From: Cladorhizidae sp. MBARI D1340-BT2
Lineage: Eukaryota > Porifera > Demospongiae > Poecilosclerida > Cladorhizidae
Direction of reading: 5' to 3'
Length of the DNA stretch: 64,000 bases
Assembly: GCA_028752905.1 (NCBI GenBank)
Contig: JAQNBH010000004.1
Span: 8,374,559-8,438,558, forward strand
Numbering within the stretch: the stretch's first letter is position 1; the number at the start of each line of letters is the position of its first letter. The translations under genes and the position numbers were made by a program. Shown piece by piece: positions 23,213-35,249 of this stretch. The notes under the pieces are model-generated. The model did not search any database. It was not told the DNA's origin and saw only the letters and a list, made by a program, of their open reading frames with translations.

Positions 23213-26170
23213 CATTCAATGACTTTCTCAATAGATTTTCTCCCCCTCCACACCCAAGGCCAGATCTTCTAGCCTTCATCAGGAATAATGGAGGCCAGAT
23301 CTTCTAGCCTTCATCAGGAATAATGGAGTCTAGATGTTCTAGCCTTCATCAGGAATAATGGAGGCTAGATGTTCTAGCCTTCATCATGAATAATGGAGGC
23401 TAGATGTTCTAGCCTTCATCATGAATAATGGAGGCTAGATGTTCTAGCCTTCATCAGGAATGGAGGCTAGATGTTCTAGCCTTCATCAGGAATAATGGAG
23501 TCTAGATGTTCCAGCCTTCATCAGGAATAATGGAGGCTAGATGTTCTAGCCTTCATCATGAATAATGGAGGCTAGATGTTCTAGCCTTCATCATGAATAA
23601 TGGAGGCTAGATGTTCTAGCCTTCATCATGAATAATGGAGGCTAGATGTTCCCTTCATCAGGAATAATGGAGTCTAGATGTTCTAGCCTTCATCAGGAAT
23701 AATGGAGGCTAGATGTTCTAGCCTTCATCAGGAATAATGGGTCTAGCCTTCATCAGGAATAATGGAGGCCAGATGTTCTAGCCTTCATCAGGAATAATGA
23801 AGGCTAGATGTTGTAGCCTTCATCAGGAATAATGAAGGCTAGATGTTCTAGCCTTCATCAGGAATAATGGAGGCCAGATGTTCTAGCCTTCATCAGGAAT
23901 AATGGAGGCCAGATGTTCTAGCCTTCATCAGGAATAATGAAGGCCAGATGTTCTAGCCTTCATCAGGAATAATGGAGGCTAGATGTTCTAGCCTTCTTCA
24001 TTATGAAGGCCAGATGTTCTAGCCTTCATCGGAAATAATGAAGGCTAGATGTTCTAGCCTTCATCAGGAATAATGGAGGCCAGATGTTCTAGCCTTCATC
24101 AGGAATAATGAAGACTTGTATCTAGCCTTCATCAGTAATAATGAAGGCCAGATGTTCTAGCCTTCATCAGGTAATGGAGGCCAGATGTTCTAGCCTTCAT
24201 CAGGAATAATGAAGGCCAGATGTTCTAGCCTTCATCAGGAATAATGGAGTCTAGATGTTCCAGCCTTCATCATGAATAATGGAGGCTAGATGTTCTAGCC
24301 TTCATCATGAATAATGGAGGCTAGATGTTCTAGCCTTCATCATGAATAATGGAGGCTAGATGTTCTAGCATGGAGGCTAGATGTTCCCTTCATCAGGAAT
24401 AATGGAGTCTAGATGTTCTAGCCTTCATCAGGAATAATGGAGGCTAGATGTTCTAGCCTTCATCAGGAATAATGGAGGCCAGATGTTCTAGCCTTCATCA
24501 GGAATAATGAAGGCTAGATGTTGTAGCCTTCATCAGGAATAATGAAGGCTAGATGTTCTAGCCTTCATCAGGAATAATGGAGGCCAGATGTTCTAGCCTT
24601 CATCAGGAATAATGGAGGCCAGATGTTCTAGCCTTCATCAGGAATAATGAAGGCCAGATGTTCTAGCCTTCATCAGGAATAATGGAGGCTAGATGTTCTA
24701 GCCTTCTTCATTATGAAGGCCAGATGTTCTAGCCTTCATCGGAAATAATGAAGGCTAGATGTTCTAGCCTTCATCAGGAATAATGGAGGCCAGATGTTCT
24801 AGCCTTCATCAGGAATAATGGGTCTAGCCTTCATCAGGAATAATGGAGGCCAGATGTTCTAGCCTTCATCAGGAATAATGAAGGCTAGATGTTGTAGCCT
24901 TCATCAGGAATAATGAAGGCTAGATGTTCTAGCCTTCATCAGGAATAATGGAGGCCAGATGTTCTAGCCTTCATCAGGAATAATGGAGGCCAGATGTTCT
25001 AGCCTTCATCAGGAATAATGAAGGCCAGATGTTCTAGCCTTCATCAGGAATAATGGAGGCTAGATGTTCTAGCCTTCTTCATTATGAAGGCCAGATGTTC
25101 TAGCCTTCATCGGAAATAATGAAGGCTAGATGTTCTAGCCTTCATCAGGAATAATGGAGGCCAGATGTTCTAGCCTTCATCAGGAATAATGAAGACTTGT
25201 ATCTAGCCTTCATCAGTAATAATGAAGGCCAGATGTTCTAGCCTTCATCAGGAATAATGGAGGCCAGATGTTCTAGCCTTCATCAGGAATAATGAAGGCC
25301 AGATGTTCTAGCCTTCATCAGGAATAATGAAGGCTAGATGTTCTAGCCTTCTTCATTATGAAGGTCAGATGTTCTAGCCTTCATCGATGAAGGTCAGATG
25401 TTCTAGCCTTCATCGGAAATAATGAAGGCTAGATGTTCTAGCCTTCATCAGGAATAATGAAGGCTACAGTAGATGTTCTAGCCTTCATCAGGAATAATGG
25501 AGGCTAGATGTTCTAGCCTTCATCAGGAATAATGAAGCCTTTATCAGGAATAATGAAGGCTAGATGTTCTAGCCTTCTTCATTATGAAGGCCAGATGTTC
25601 TAGCCTTCATCAGGAATAATGAAGGCTAGATGTTCTAGCCTTCTTCATTATGAAGGCCAGATGTTCTTGTTCTAGCCTTCATCGGAAATAATGAAGGCTA
25701 GATGTTCATCGGAAATAATGAAGGCTAGATGTTCTAGCCTTTGACTCGAGTTGAACATGCCACTGGATAATTCTAGCCGAATTCTCAAAGGCTACTGCCA
25801 GCCTGTTGCTGCAAAGTAATCACATCCAAGTAAAGCATCACTGCTTCCACATGGTTTTATGTAGCTTCAATCCGCTGAAAATCTAAATATCCTGAACTGT
25901 ACATTATCAGGAATAATGGAGGCTAGAACATCAGGAATAATGAAGGCTAGATGTTCTAGCCTTCATCAGGAATAATGGAGGCCAGATGTTCATCGGAAAT
26001 AATGAAGGCTAGATGTTCTAGCCTTCATCAGGAATAGCCTTCATCAGAGGCTAGATGTTCTGGCCTTCATCATGAATAATGGAGGCTAGAGCCTCAAGCC
26101 TAAACATGGAGGAGAAAGTAATTATTGAAAAGTCATTATATTCCACTATGTCAACTGAGAGTTCACCGAG
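23213..26170. mobile_element. Hammerhead-derived element with 2.8-kb hairpin array
   Basis: A tandem array of about 70 units of 33-36 bp lies between degenerate arms of the hammerhead element family. The plus-strand unit contains TCTAGCCTTCATCAGGAATA. On the minus strand each unit gives CTGATGA followed by a perfect 8-bp hairpin, AGGCTAGA-ACA-TCTAGCCT, then CCATTATTC. The left arm remnant is near 23,213-23,245 (CAATGACTTTCTCAATAGAT). The right arm remnant is near 26,118-26,165 (TATGTCAACTGAGAGTTCA, the conserved outer end). Blocks of several units are themselves duplicated (the runs near 23,760-24,110, 24,470-24,820 and 24,830-25,200 are nearly identical), so higher-order amplification occurred. 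The array is interrupted by unrelated DNA at about 25,745-25,905. Confidence 0.85.
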
Positions 26171-27925
26171 AGTACTTTGCCCTTGCTGGAACAATAACGA
26201 GTACAGCTGTGGCTATTGAAACAGAGTTCAGTGGAGACTAGTTCTACGTTTGTTGTTCATGTACACAAGCACTTTCATCCTCTTTCACTGGCAGAAGGTG
26301 ACCTGAACTCTTTTGTGGATTCTGAGGCCTGCCAGTCACTACCTCATCACCTCTGTTGAAATATTACAAGTCCGGTACACAGCTTTTAATTAGCACTTAC
26401 AGCTTTTGGTCTCAGAGGCGGCAATTTTATTAGTAATCTTGATATATTTGGCACCATATGGTTAAACATCTGCTGAGCAGGCTGCACCCTTGTCGTAGAC
26501 CCAAAAGAGAGATCCACTTGTTTAAACAAATTAACACCATCCACTTCCCACCCACACCCAGGAAACGATCACCTCCTTCAACATCCAAAAACAAGAGAAG
26601 CGTGCTCCTCTCTCTAGCTTCACTTTACACCGGCATAATCACAAAACCACAAATGATAGCAACTACATCAGGTCAGTGTGTATGACAACCACACCCATCA
26701 ACAACACATGGATTCGAGTGTGTGGAAACCACACCTATCAAATCAACACGTAGGTCCAAGTGTATAACAACCACACCCATCAACCCACGGGTCCGAGTGT
26801 ATGACAACCACACCCATCAGCACCTCGTATGACACTTATGGGAGGAGCTCCTGTTGGAGAGGGCGTTGAGTTTCTCTGCACTAATGAGCTGACACGAACT
26901 AAAAATTAGTCTACTTATATTAGCCCAGTGCAAAGGGAACCCTCAGAGTCTTTCACAGTTCTCCCTTCTCCCCCGTACAACCAACACAAGCCAAATAAAA
27001 ATCAAGGCTTGCTATTAGTTTATCAACATATTTTAATTCAAGGACAGGACAGCTCTGAATCCGAGTTGCTCACCCACGTCCAGTGGTGGGGTGGAGTCTT
27101 GTGGTCATCTAGAGATTCTCACCCACGTCCAGTGGTGGGGTAGAATCTTGGGATCATCTAGTAATGCTCACACTCATCCAGTGGTGGAGTGGACAGTCGC
27201 GAGGTCATCGAGAGATGCGCAAAGGTCAAAGCTGTTGCCTAAGTAATGTTGGCCAGGAATATAGCTAGGGCTAGGAGCAACTTTAACTCTATCGAGATAA
27301 CACGAGTGGTTGTCAATTTTCGTAGCTTCCATGGCTCTCTGGAATAAACCTCCTATGACCCCCCCCCCCCCCCCCAATTCATTTCTAAGACATACTAGAA
27401 CCCCTGACTTGAATGTGACCAAAACCCCTTACCTAGAACCCTCGACTAGAACACATAACCTCCTGTTCAACCCTGTACACTATCAATGCTGAAGATGAGG
27501 CAGTGCAATAGAAGCTCATCACCACACACTTCCTAGGAGGTCTCACTCGCTTCAGCACTGTCAAAATGTTCTCCCATACAAAAGTACAAAAGTTAATAAA
27601 TTAAAAAAATAATAATAAAAATAACACGAAACCACCTCACCACGCCAGCTGGTATGAATTTGGAATTTGTGCCTATTCACACCCACAGGCACTCCAAACT
27701 ATTTGCACCAGTGACCAAAACTCCACAAAGCTAGCATCTGTGACCAGCCCAAGCTACGTTGGCACCTGTGACCATCACTCCATGAAGCTAGCATCTAAAA
27801 CAGCACTCGACCAAGCTAGTGGGGGAGGGTCTGATCTCACATGGTTTTTGTTACCACCCGTTATAAAGCCACGTAGCCCATTGGATACGCTTTCTCTTTA
27901 TTTTGTCACATGACTTTAAAAATTT
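26171..27925. other. Intron stretch with small tandem repeats
   Basis: Holds about four copies of a ~55-60-bp unit with ACAACCACACCCATCAACA (26,675-26,825). Three copies of a ~51-bp unit with CCAGTGGTGGGGTGGA lie at 27,070-27,195, and a C tract at 27,359-27,375. No gene was recognised. Confidence 0.5.
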
Positions 27926-27929
27926 TTTT

Positions 27930-29600
27930 TTTAAACTGCAGGTTGGAATGTGAAGTCATCTCCCTAGAATAACTCATTAATTAAGGTTGTAGTAACAGTC
28001 CAGCATCAAGGTCTTGAGGTATGGCTCTAACTACTGTGATTGCTAGAGCAATGCAAGCTCTACAGGGGAAGTTACTTCATTAAAAAAAATTATTTATTTA
28101 TTTTTCTTTAATTTTTTAAAATTATTTATTATATATATATATATACACCGTATTCACTCGAATATAAGTCACGACTTGTATTTATTTCAGCCAAATCAAG
28201 TTGCGATCTTCAAGCAGTGCGCTTGCGCAGTGCCAAGCCAATCTTGTGCTATTGTGCTGATGCAATTTTTTTTGTGCGTGCGATCAAACATTTGAGCTAG
28301 GTAGTAGTTGGCTGGCAAGAGTTCCTAATCGCTATCGTTATCTACAATGAGTTCGTTATGTTCGATCTGTTCTTCGTCCAAGGAAGCAAATGGATCTTCT
28401 CCACCGCTGTCACTTCCTTCAGCTGGCGAGTAGCTTGAGTAATGGCTGGAATAGCTAAAACTGCTACTTTATCGACTTTGAGGCAGTGAATTTCTCCATC
28501 TTCAGACCCATCCACCTTCACAGTGATGCCACAAGCACGGAATGCTTTCTTGATCTCGGCAGACAGGCTATCTTAGCTAATAAACGACTACGTGTGTGCA
28601 AGAGCGGTGGTGTAATTAACTAGGTGTGCTACATTTGGAGTGCGGCTTTCAGAGCGACTTCTATTCAGTGTGTGACTTATATCCGAGTGAATACGGTATA
28701 TATATATTTTAATTAAAAAAACAACAACTTTCTTTATAAGTCAACTTATGTTTATGAAGGGGGGTTATCAATTACAAAATACAAATACTTAATAAAATCT
28801 TGTGGTTAGGACTTTGAAGCTCCATAGATTCTGCACACTTGATATAGAGCTCAAATGATAGATCTCTCTGTGTGCTCTCTTTTGACATTAAAAACTGTTG
28901 CCTAGGTATAACGTATAACCACACCACATGCAGCCAAAGTGGGGGACGCCCCAAAATCTAAGTGCCTGAACTGGCTATAGTTGTGGTTGGAAAGTGCTTG
29001 CCAATAGAAGTATCTGTTCTGGAGGAAGGAAGCCTTCCTCTACAAAATGAGTGTTTTCATTGGACGCTAAAAAATGACGAAATAGGCAAGCTTGAGCACT
29101 GAAAATGTCAGCACCCACGTTGGACCAAAGTCACGTTTTAGCGTCCAATGGAAACATTTTGACTTCCTCATGACGCAGATGACAAGTTAGCACTTTCAAA
29201 GCCCCAATTCAGCAATCACTCAAGATTTTGAGGTACCCCACTTTGGCCGAGGTAACTTTGGCATAGTTGTTACCTATGCAACCTTTTTAGTACCAAAAGA
29301 GAGCACACAGAGAGATCTATCATCTGAGCTATACATCTAGTTCATACAGTGAAAGGGTGCAGAATCTATGGAGCTCCAAAAAGGTAACCACAAGGTTTTG
29401 CTAGTTTATAATTTGTACCCCTTTCATATGAACTTGAACTATAAAACATGATTTTAAAAACACACACAAGGACAGACCCTCTAGTGCTTGCAATGCTCAG
29501 CAATCACTTTAGTTACAGCAACTCAAGATTTGATGCTGGACTGTTACAACTCTAATAGAGTGATGGACTTCACATTCCAACCTGCACTTCCAAAATAAAA
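27930..29600. mobile_element. Foldback family, second full palindrome (diverged)
   Basis: Inverted arms pair from the outside inward. GGTTGGAATGTGAAGTC (27,942) matches the complement of GACTTCACATTCCAACC (29,566-29,582). TAACAGTCCAGCATCAAG matches CTTGATGCTGGACTGTTA-like sequence (29,529). ATAGATCTCTCTGTGTGCTC (28,857) matches its complement (29,298). Inner TTTTCATTGGACGCTAAAA (29,052) matches TTTTAGCGTCCAATGGAAA (29,133). The left arm is interrupted by the pogo-type element at 28.15-28.70 kb, while the right arm is not. Related to the palindrome at 21.9 kb but clearly a different subfamily. Confidence 0.82.
28146..28698 (-). mobile_element. Pogo-type deletion element carrying a transposase C-terminus
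   Basis: Terminal inverted repeats of about 23 bp: left CCGTATTCACTCGAATATAA (28,148), right TTATATCCGAGTGAATACGG (28,677-28,696). Both are bordered by TATA-rich DNA, in keeping with a TA target. The minus strand inside encodes DSLSAEIKKAFRACGI, VDGSEDGEIHCLK and, after one frameshift, SDSGGEDPFASLDEEQ to a stop near 28,332. The SFxxCGI...DGSED pattern is the C-terminal end of pogo/Tigger-like transposases. HTH and DDE domains are missing, so it is a non-autonomous derivative. It is inserted in the left arm of an older foldback. Confidence 0.78.
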
Positions 29601-29825
29601 CCCCGCTCGGAAAAATAAAGATAACAATTAGAAAGCATATTGATGGGGGCTATAAATCAGGACCGTAGATGAGCATGTGCAATGATATGGTCCTTTATAA
29701 CAACCCATGTGGTCACACCCTATCCCCACCCCCTTGTTTCTGTCCAATTCTAGCCCAAGTTGTTTAAGTCACTTCATATTTTTTGCCCATAACCCCCTCT
29801 ATCCTTTACTACCTTGTCTTCTAAC

Positions 29826-30230
29826 CCTAGACCTAACAGTCTGTCTTCCTCTTAACCCTAGCCTCCTGCCTTCCTCTAACCCTAGCCTCCTGCCTTCCTC
29901 TCTAACCCTAGCCTCCTGCCTTCCTCTCTAACCCTAGCTCCTGCCTTCCTCTCTAACCCTAGCCTCCTGTCTTCCTCTCTAGCCATAGACTCCTGTCTTC
30001 CTCTCTAGCCCTAGCCTCCTGTCTTCCTCTCTAGCCCTAGACTCCTGCCTTCCTCTCTAACCCTAGCTCCTGCCTTCCTCTCTAGCCCTAGACTCCTGTC
30101 TTCCTCTCTAGCCCTAGACTCCTGCCTTCCTCTCTAGCCCTAGCTCCTGCCTTCCTCTCTAGTCTTAGCCTCCTGTCTTCCTCTCTAGCCATAGCTCCTG
30201 CCTTCCTCTCTAGCCCTAGCCTCCTGTTGA
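29826..30230. repeat. Minisatellite, ~25-26-bp unit with CCCTAG
   Basis: About 16 copies based on CCTGCCTTCCTCTCTAACCC followed by TAG. It contains telomere-like TAACCCTAG in many units; others have drifted to TAGCCCTAG. Confidence 0.9.
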
Positions 30231-30418
30231 CTTAACCCCTCTGTCAGATTTCCTCCCTGGCCCTGCAACACTCCTCTATAACAGCTGAATAAGAAAGAAA
30301 GGAAGTTGTAGATTTTCCGGATACTGAAGCAGAATAGCAAAAATGCACACACAAAAAGTTCTACATCAAGACATACCTGCAGCAAGCTTTGCCATTCCAT
30401 GGAAATATGGCCCAAGTC

Positions 30419-30912
30419 CATAGCAACAGTCCAGCCTTGATGTTGATGGTTCTGGTGGCATAGCACCAGTCCAGCCTTGATGTTGATGGTTCTGGTAGCA
30501 TAGCACCAGTCCAGCCTTTATGTTGATGGTTCTGGTGGCTCAGCACCAGTCCAGCCTTTATGTTGATGGTTCTGCTGGTATGGCTCAGCACCAGTCCAGC
30601 CTTGATGTTGCTGGTTCTGGTGGCATAGCACCAGTCCAGCCTTTATGTTGATGGTTCTGCTGGTATGGCTCAGCACCAGTCCAGCCTTGATGTTGATGGT
30701 TCTGGTGGCATAGCACCACTCCAGCCTTCATGTTGATGGTTCTGGTGGCTCAGCACCAGTCCAGCCTTGATGTTGATGGTTCTGGTGGCACAGCACTGGT
30801 CAGTCCAGCCTTGATGTTGATGGTTCTGGTGGCATAGCACCAGTCCAGCCTTGATGTTGATGGTTCTGGTGACCTGGCACAGCACCAGTCCAGCCTTGAT
30901 GTTGATGTTTCT
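30419..30912. repeat. Minisatellite, ~40-bp unit
   Basis: About 12 copies with CCAGTCCAGCCTTGATGTTG and ATGGTTCTGGTGGCATAGCA. The repetitive frames it creates on the minus strand are not genes. Confidence 0.92.
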
Positions 30913-31199
30913 ATGGAAGCCAACCTTGTGCGATGCATCATATCATTTCAGTCATGCTACCTGCAGGGCCGGCAGCTTGGCAGTGACAGCAGAGGCCATG
31001 CATGTACCAGATGATTGAATACAGATGCACGACTTTGAGATGGAATGCCATCAGCTGTAGCTACTAATATGATTAACATGTAGCTGATGGTTGAATGACC
31101 TCCAGCCATTCTTCAAGTCATGTTGGCCATCAGCTGGAACATTATTAGATCTTTTCCAACCACCACAAATGACCACCATTAACTATGGAAGCTGTTGTC

Positions 31200-32395
31200 G
31201 GCCCACTTCAACCTGCCTCAACCCAGGTGATGTTGGTCCAGTGTGGGTCCCCATAGAGCTATTGTCAACCTACTTCAACCTGCCTCAATCCAGTGTGTTG
31301 TTGGTCCAGGGTGGGTCCCCATAGAGCTATTGTCAACCTACTTCAACCTGCCTCAACCCAGTGTGTTGTTGGTCCAGTGTGGGTCCCCATGGAGCTATTG
31401 TCAACCTACTTCAACCCAGTGTGATGTTGGTCCAGTGTGGGTCCCCATAGAGCTATTGTCAACCTAATTCAACCTGCCTCAACCCAGTGTGATTTTGGTC
31501 CAGTGTGGGTCCCCATAGAGCTATTGTCAACGTACTTCAACCTCAAACCAGTGTGATGTTGGTCCAGTGTGGGTCCCCATAGAGCTATTGTCAACCTACT
31601 TCAACCTGCCTCAGCCCAGTGTGATGTTGGTCCAGTGTGGGTCCCCATAGAGCTATTGTCAACCTACTTCAACCTGCCTCAACCCAGTGTGATGTTGGTC
31701 CAGTGTGGGTCCCCATAGAGCTATTGTCAACCTACTTCAACTTGCCTCAACCCAGTGTGGGTCCCCATAGAGCTATTGTCAACCTACTACTTCAACCAGC
31801 CTCAACCCAGTGTGATGTTGGCCCAGTGTGGGTCCCCATAGAGCTATTGTCAACCTACTTCAACCTGCCTCAACCCAGTGTGATGTTGGTCCAATGTGTG
31901 TCACCATAGAGCTTTGTCAACCTTCTTCAACCCAGTGTGGTGTTGGTCCAGTGTGTGTCCCCATAGAACTATTGTCAGCCAACTTCAACCTGCCTCTACC
32001 CAGTGTGGTGTTGGTCCAGTGTGTGTCCCCATAGAGCTATTGTTAATCTACTTCAACCTGCCTCAACCCAGTGTAATATTGCTCCAGTGTGTGTCCCCAT
32101 AGAGCTATTGTCAACCATCTTCAACCCAGTGTAATATTGCTCCAGTGTGTGTCCCCATAGAGCTATTGTCAACCATCTTCAACCTGCCTCAACCCAGTGT
32201 GGTGTTGGTCCAGTGTGTGTCCCCATAGAGCTATTGTCAACCATCTTCAACCTGCCTCAACCCAGTGTGGTGTTGGTCCAGTGTGTGTCCCCATAGAGCT
32301 ATTGTTAATCTACTTCAACCTGCCTCAACCCAGTGTGATGTTAGTCCAGTGTGTATCCCCATAGAGCTATTGTCAACCTATTTCAACCTGGCAAG
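31200..32395. repeat. Minisatellite, ~68-bp unit
   Basis: About 18 copies with CCCCATAGAGCTATTGTCAA, CAACCTGCCTCAACCCAGTG and GTTGGTCCAGTGTG. The first half favours GTGGGTCC and the second half GTGTGTCC, which indicates separate local expansions. Inverted copies occur at 33.8-34.1 kb. Confidence 0.93.
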
Positions 32396-32399
32396 GCAC

Positions 32400-33800
32400 A
32401 GGACAGTCATGACATAAGTGAGCCTATGTTTACAAGCAAATAGTCATATCCTAATTAATCTGAGACTAATACCTACATCAGGCACAGAATTATGAATGAG
32501 TCAAGAGATTCTATCGAAGTACAAACATTTCTAAGCAGACATTAATTACATAAAATAACCCCACTCAAAAACGCAATTTTTCAAGCACAATGATAAAGCA
32601 AGGATAAAGCAAGGCTCCACCCACTCCTGCCACACCTACTATTACCTTGGCCTGTGTGTTATATAATATTTTGGGACAGGAGAAAGGAGAACAGGTGCAT
32701 GATTGGGGTAGGTGCAGTATAAGTAACATTCCTGACTATGTACTGGTCTGTAGTAGCTAATTGTGACACGCATGTACAAACCTTTTCTGAGAATCACTGC
32801 CACTTCATGAAGTGCTTGACTCTGCATGTCTTATAGGCACATACAAGATCTCTACTCCTGGCACATACAGAACGTGTACTAATGCACATACAGGACCTAT
32901 ACTCATGTACATACAGGATATGTACTCCTGGCATAGACAGGACTTGTGTTTTACAGACGTACACTTTTACGTAAGTGAATATACATCAAAGATGAGCACA
33001 CAGATATAAGCTCTTGCTCCACACCAGAGGTTAGCACAAGACAACCTTTTCTCAGGAAGAGCAACAATAGCTACATGTAGAAAATGACCGCCAATGGTGA
33101 GTCCCCCCACAGTACACTGAAACAGCCTCCACCCTCGACATACAAGACTGGAACATCATTATTCACGTAGTGAGAGAAACTCCCCCTGCAGTGGCTCTGG
33201 AAGGTCAACCACAACAGCCCCAACTACACACGCATCCAGACCAGCCTGGAAGAAAGCTACCAACACAACTATCTTTAAATCTTGGATGCTTTGACAGAGA
33301 AACTCGAGCAGTGTCACAAAACCAACACGGCCTTGGTTGTTTAGTGCTCGGCGTCCCCCAAACTTTCAGTATCTATGACTGCCTTTAATCCCAACATAAA
33401 CAATTGTTAGATACATGCTTAACAAATGTACGGTGGGTGTTCTAATTATAAAATCCATAGCAGAGAGCATGAGAGTTTGTCCGTAGATGACACAGAGCTT
33501 GTATAACAATTTGATTGATCTTGTCCGAGTGCTTAAAACGAACCACTTGCATGGAGAGTACGTTATTACATGCAAAGGAAACCATGCGCACGCCAGCTAC
33601 AACAACACATCGGGTTTTCATGCATCAACAGCGCGGCTGTTCTCAAACAGTGCCGAAAGCCCCACGAGCAAAGTAAGACTTCACAAAGCACGATAATACA
33701 ATATATATATCTATATCTATATATCTGTATGTTGTCACCACTCTGTAATTACGTCGGTGCACCATTGCTAGATAGTGGTAAGAAGTTCAGGCAGTATAGC
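32400..33800. other. Intron stretch without recognised features
   Basis: No gene was recognised. A short repeat of GGCACATACA-like units lies near 32,836-32,945 and a TATATCTATA run near 33,700-33,725. Confidence 0.4.
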
Positions 33801-33802
33801 TC

Positions 33803-34095
33803 TGTGAGGACACACACTGGACCAACATCACACTGGGTTGAGGCAGGCTGAAGTAGGTTGACAATAGCTCTGTGGGGACACACACTGGACCAACATCACA
33901 CTGGGTTGAGACAGGTTGACAATAGCCCTATGGGGACTCATACTGGACCAACATCACACTGGGTTGAGGAAGGTTGAAGAGGTTGACAATAGCTCTACGG
34001 GGATACACACTGGACCAACCTCACACTGGGTTGAGGCAGGTTGAAGTAGGTTGAGCAATAGCTCTATGGGGACACACACTGGACCAACATCAAAC
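33803..34095. repeat. Inverted copies of the 68-bp minisatellite
   Basis: About four units that are the reverse complement of the array at 31.2-32.4 kb: CACTGGACCAACATCACACT, TTGAGGCAGGTTGAAGTAGG and TTGACAATAGCTCTATGGGG. Confidence 0.92.
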
Positions 34096-34690
34096 TGCGA
34101 TGCACAGAGTGCAATATTGTTATCTGAGCTAGGAGATATACATCAAATGAAGACATATATGAAGTGAATCAGTATCCACAACAACTCCTCACAAACCTAA
34201 TCAGGTGCAAAAAGGCAACTCTGAAAAGTTAATACCACTCATGATTCTAGTCATAAGCAGGTACGAACAGCATTTTAATACCATCTTAAACATGACTTTG
34301 TTTTCACAGTTCATTCAGCAGCTCGAACTGACACTGTTTCATGTCCATTTCAAAGGAACTCAATGAGTTTGTAAGTAAAGCAATGTCTTGTCGATATCAA
34401 GCCACCACCAAACCCGCCAGGTTACATTCAGAGGTCACTTCCGATAACTGCCAAGTGCCTTGAGGCAACGACGGCCCACAAAGTAACACCACAAAAAATG
34501 TACGTTTCCCTCCTGCTTTCAGCATCCTATTCATCACCTGATAATTACTCTGTGTTATCTCCCAGCTCACCATAAACACCCATAGCAACAACCTTGGATG
34601 TTTATTTTTATTTTTACAAGATGAACTGTAAATGTGCCGAACTCGGGACCTTTTTCTCACACACATTCCCAGTAGGTTGCTGCATCATTA
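34096..34690. other. Intron stretch without recognised features
   Basis: No gene or element was recognised; small frames are unsupported. Confidence 0.4.
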
Positions 34691-34694
34691 TAAA

Positions 34695-34835
34695 GTAACA
34701 GTAACCAATCAACTTGAATTTTACTCTCGTGACGTTTCGACTATATGCTCTAGTCCGAGAGAGTAAAATGTAAGTTGATTATTGAGATCATTGTTATTTT
34801 ATTATGTCAACTGAGAGTTCGTTCGTTCAGACATA
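34695..34835. mobile_element. Hammerhead-family element, arms-only degenerate copy
   Basis: Left arm part ATCAACTTGAATTTTACTCT with GACGTTTCGACTATATGCTC, then an inverted right side with GAGAGTAAAATGTAAGTTGA and the conserved outer end ATTATGTCAACTGAGAGTTC (34,802-34,821). The CTGATGA core is lost. No array is present. Confidence 0.7.
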
Positions 34836-34839
34836 CAGT

Positions 34840-35247
34840 AGTCAGAAAACCTTATTTCTTTGCGGTGATGAGAGAAAAGGCAGAGAATTGTAACTGCCGG
34901 CATGGGACCGCCATTTCCGGGCCTCTGTTGCTTGTAATTTCTTTCCAAGTTCTTTTCTGCAAGGAAGACTGCACAGGCGTCTATGCTTATTGGAAACCAC
35001 TCTGAATCCCTTCGATTTGAGAAAGGAGGCGAACTTAGATGGGTTAGCTAGGCGTAAGTTTTGCTGTAGACTCAGCGCTGCGAAGCTTTTGTTAGCTTAC
35101 TTCAATGGAGCTGAATCTTATACCAAACTGCAGCTTATTTGCACTCTTAATGATATGAATAGGTTCGAAAAGATTTCCCCCCTGGATAATCAAGTTCAAG
35201 CTAAAACAAAGTGGTTAAAAGACACACACAAATCAAGCCAATGGTAA
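34840..35247 (+). pseudogene. Unidentified coding-like fragment, possible Penelope-like remnant
   Basis: Directly after the arms-only hammerhead-family copy, the plus strand reads EKAENCNCRHGTA (about 34,874-34,912). After a frame change comes an ordinary-looking stretch with KFCCRLSAAKLLLAYF (about 35,050-35,105) and NDMNRFEKISPLDNQVQAKT (about 35,149-35,210). A CNCR motif sits just before the GIY-YIG nuclease in Penelope-like elements, and those elements carry hammerheads, so the position is suggestive. I could not find GIY or YIG residues, and the second half matches nothing I know. Confidence 0.2.
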
Positions 35248-35249
35248 AC

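Noticed and set aside
33170..33388. 72-codon plus-strand frame in the BTB intron
   Set aside because: Ordinary composition but no family resemblance, splice signals or conservation cue; too short to support.
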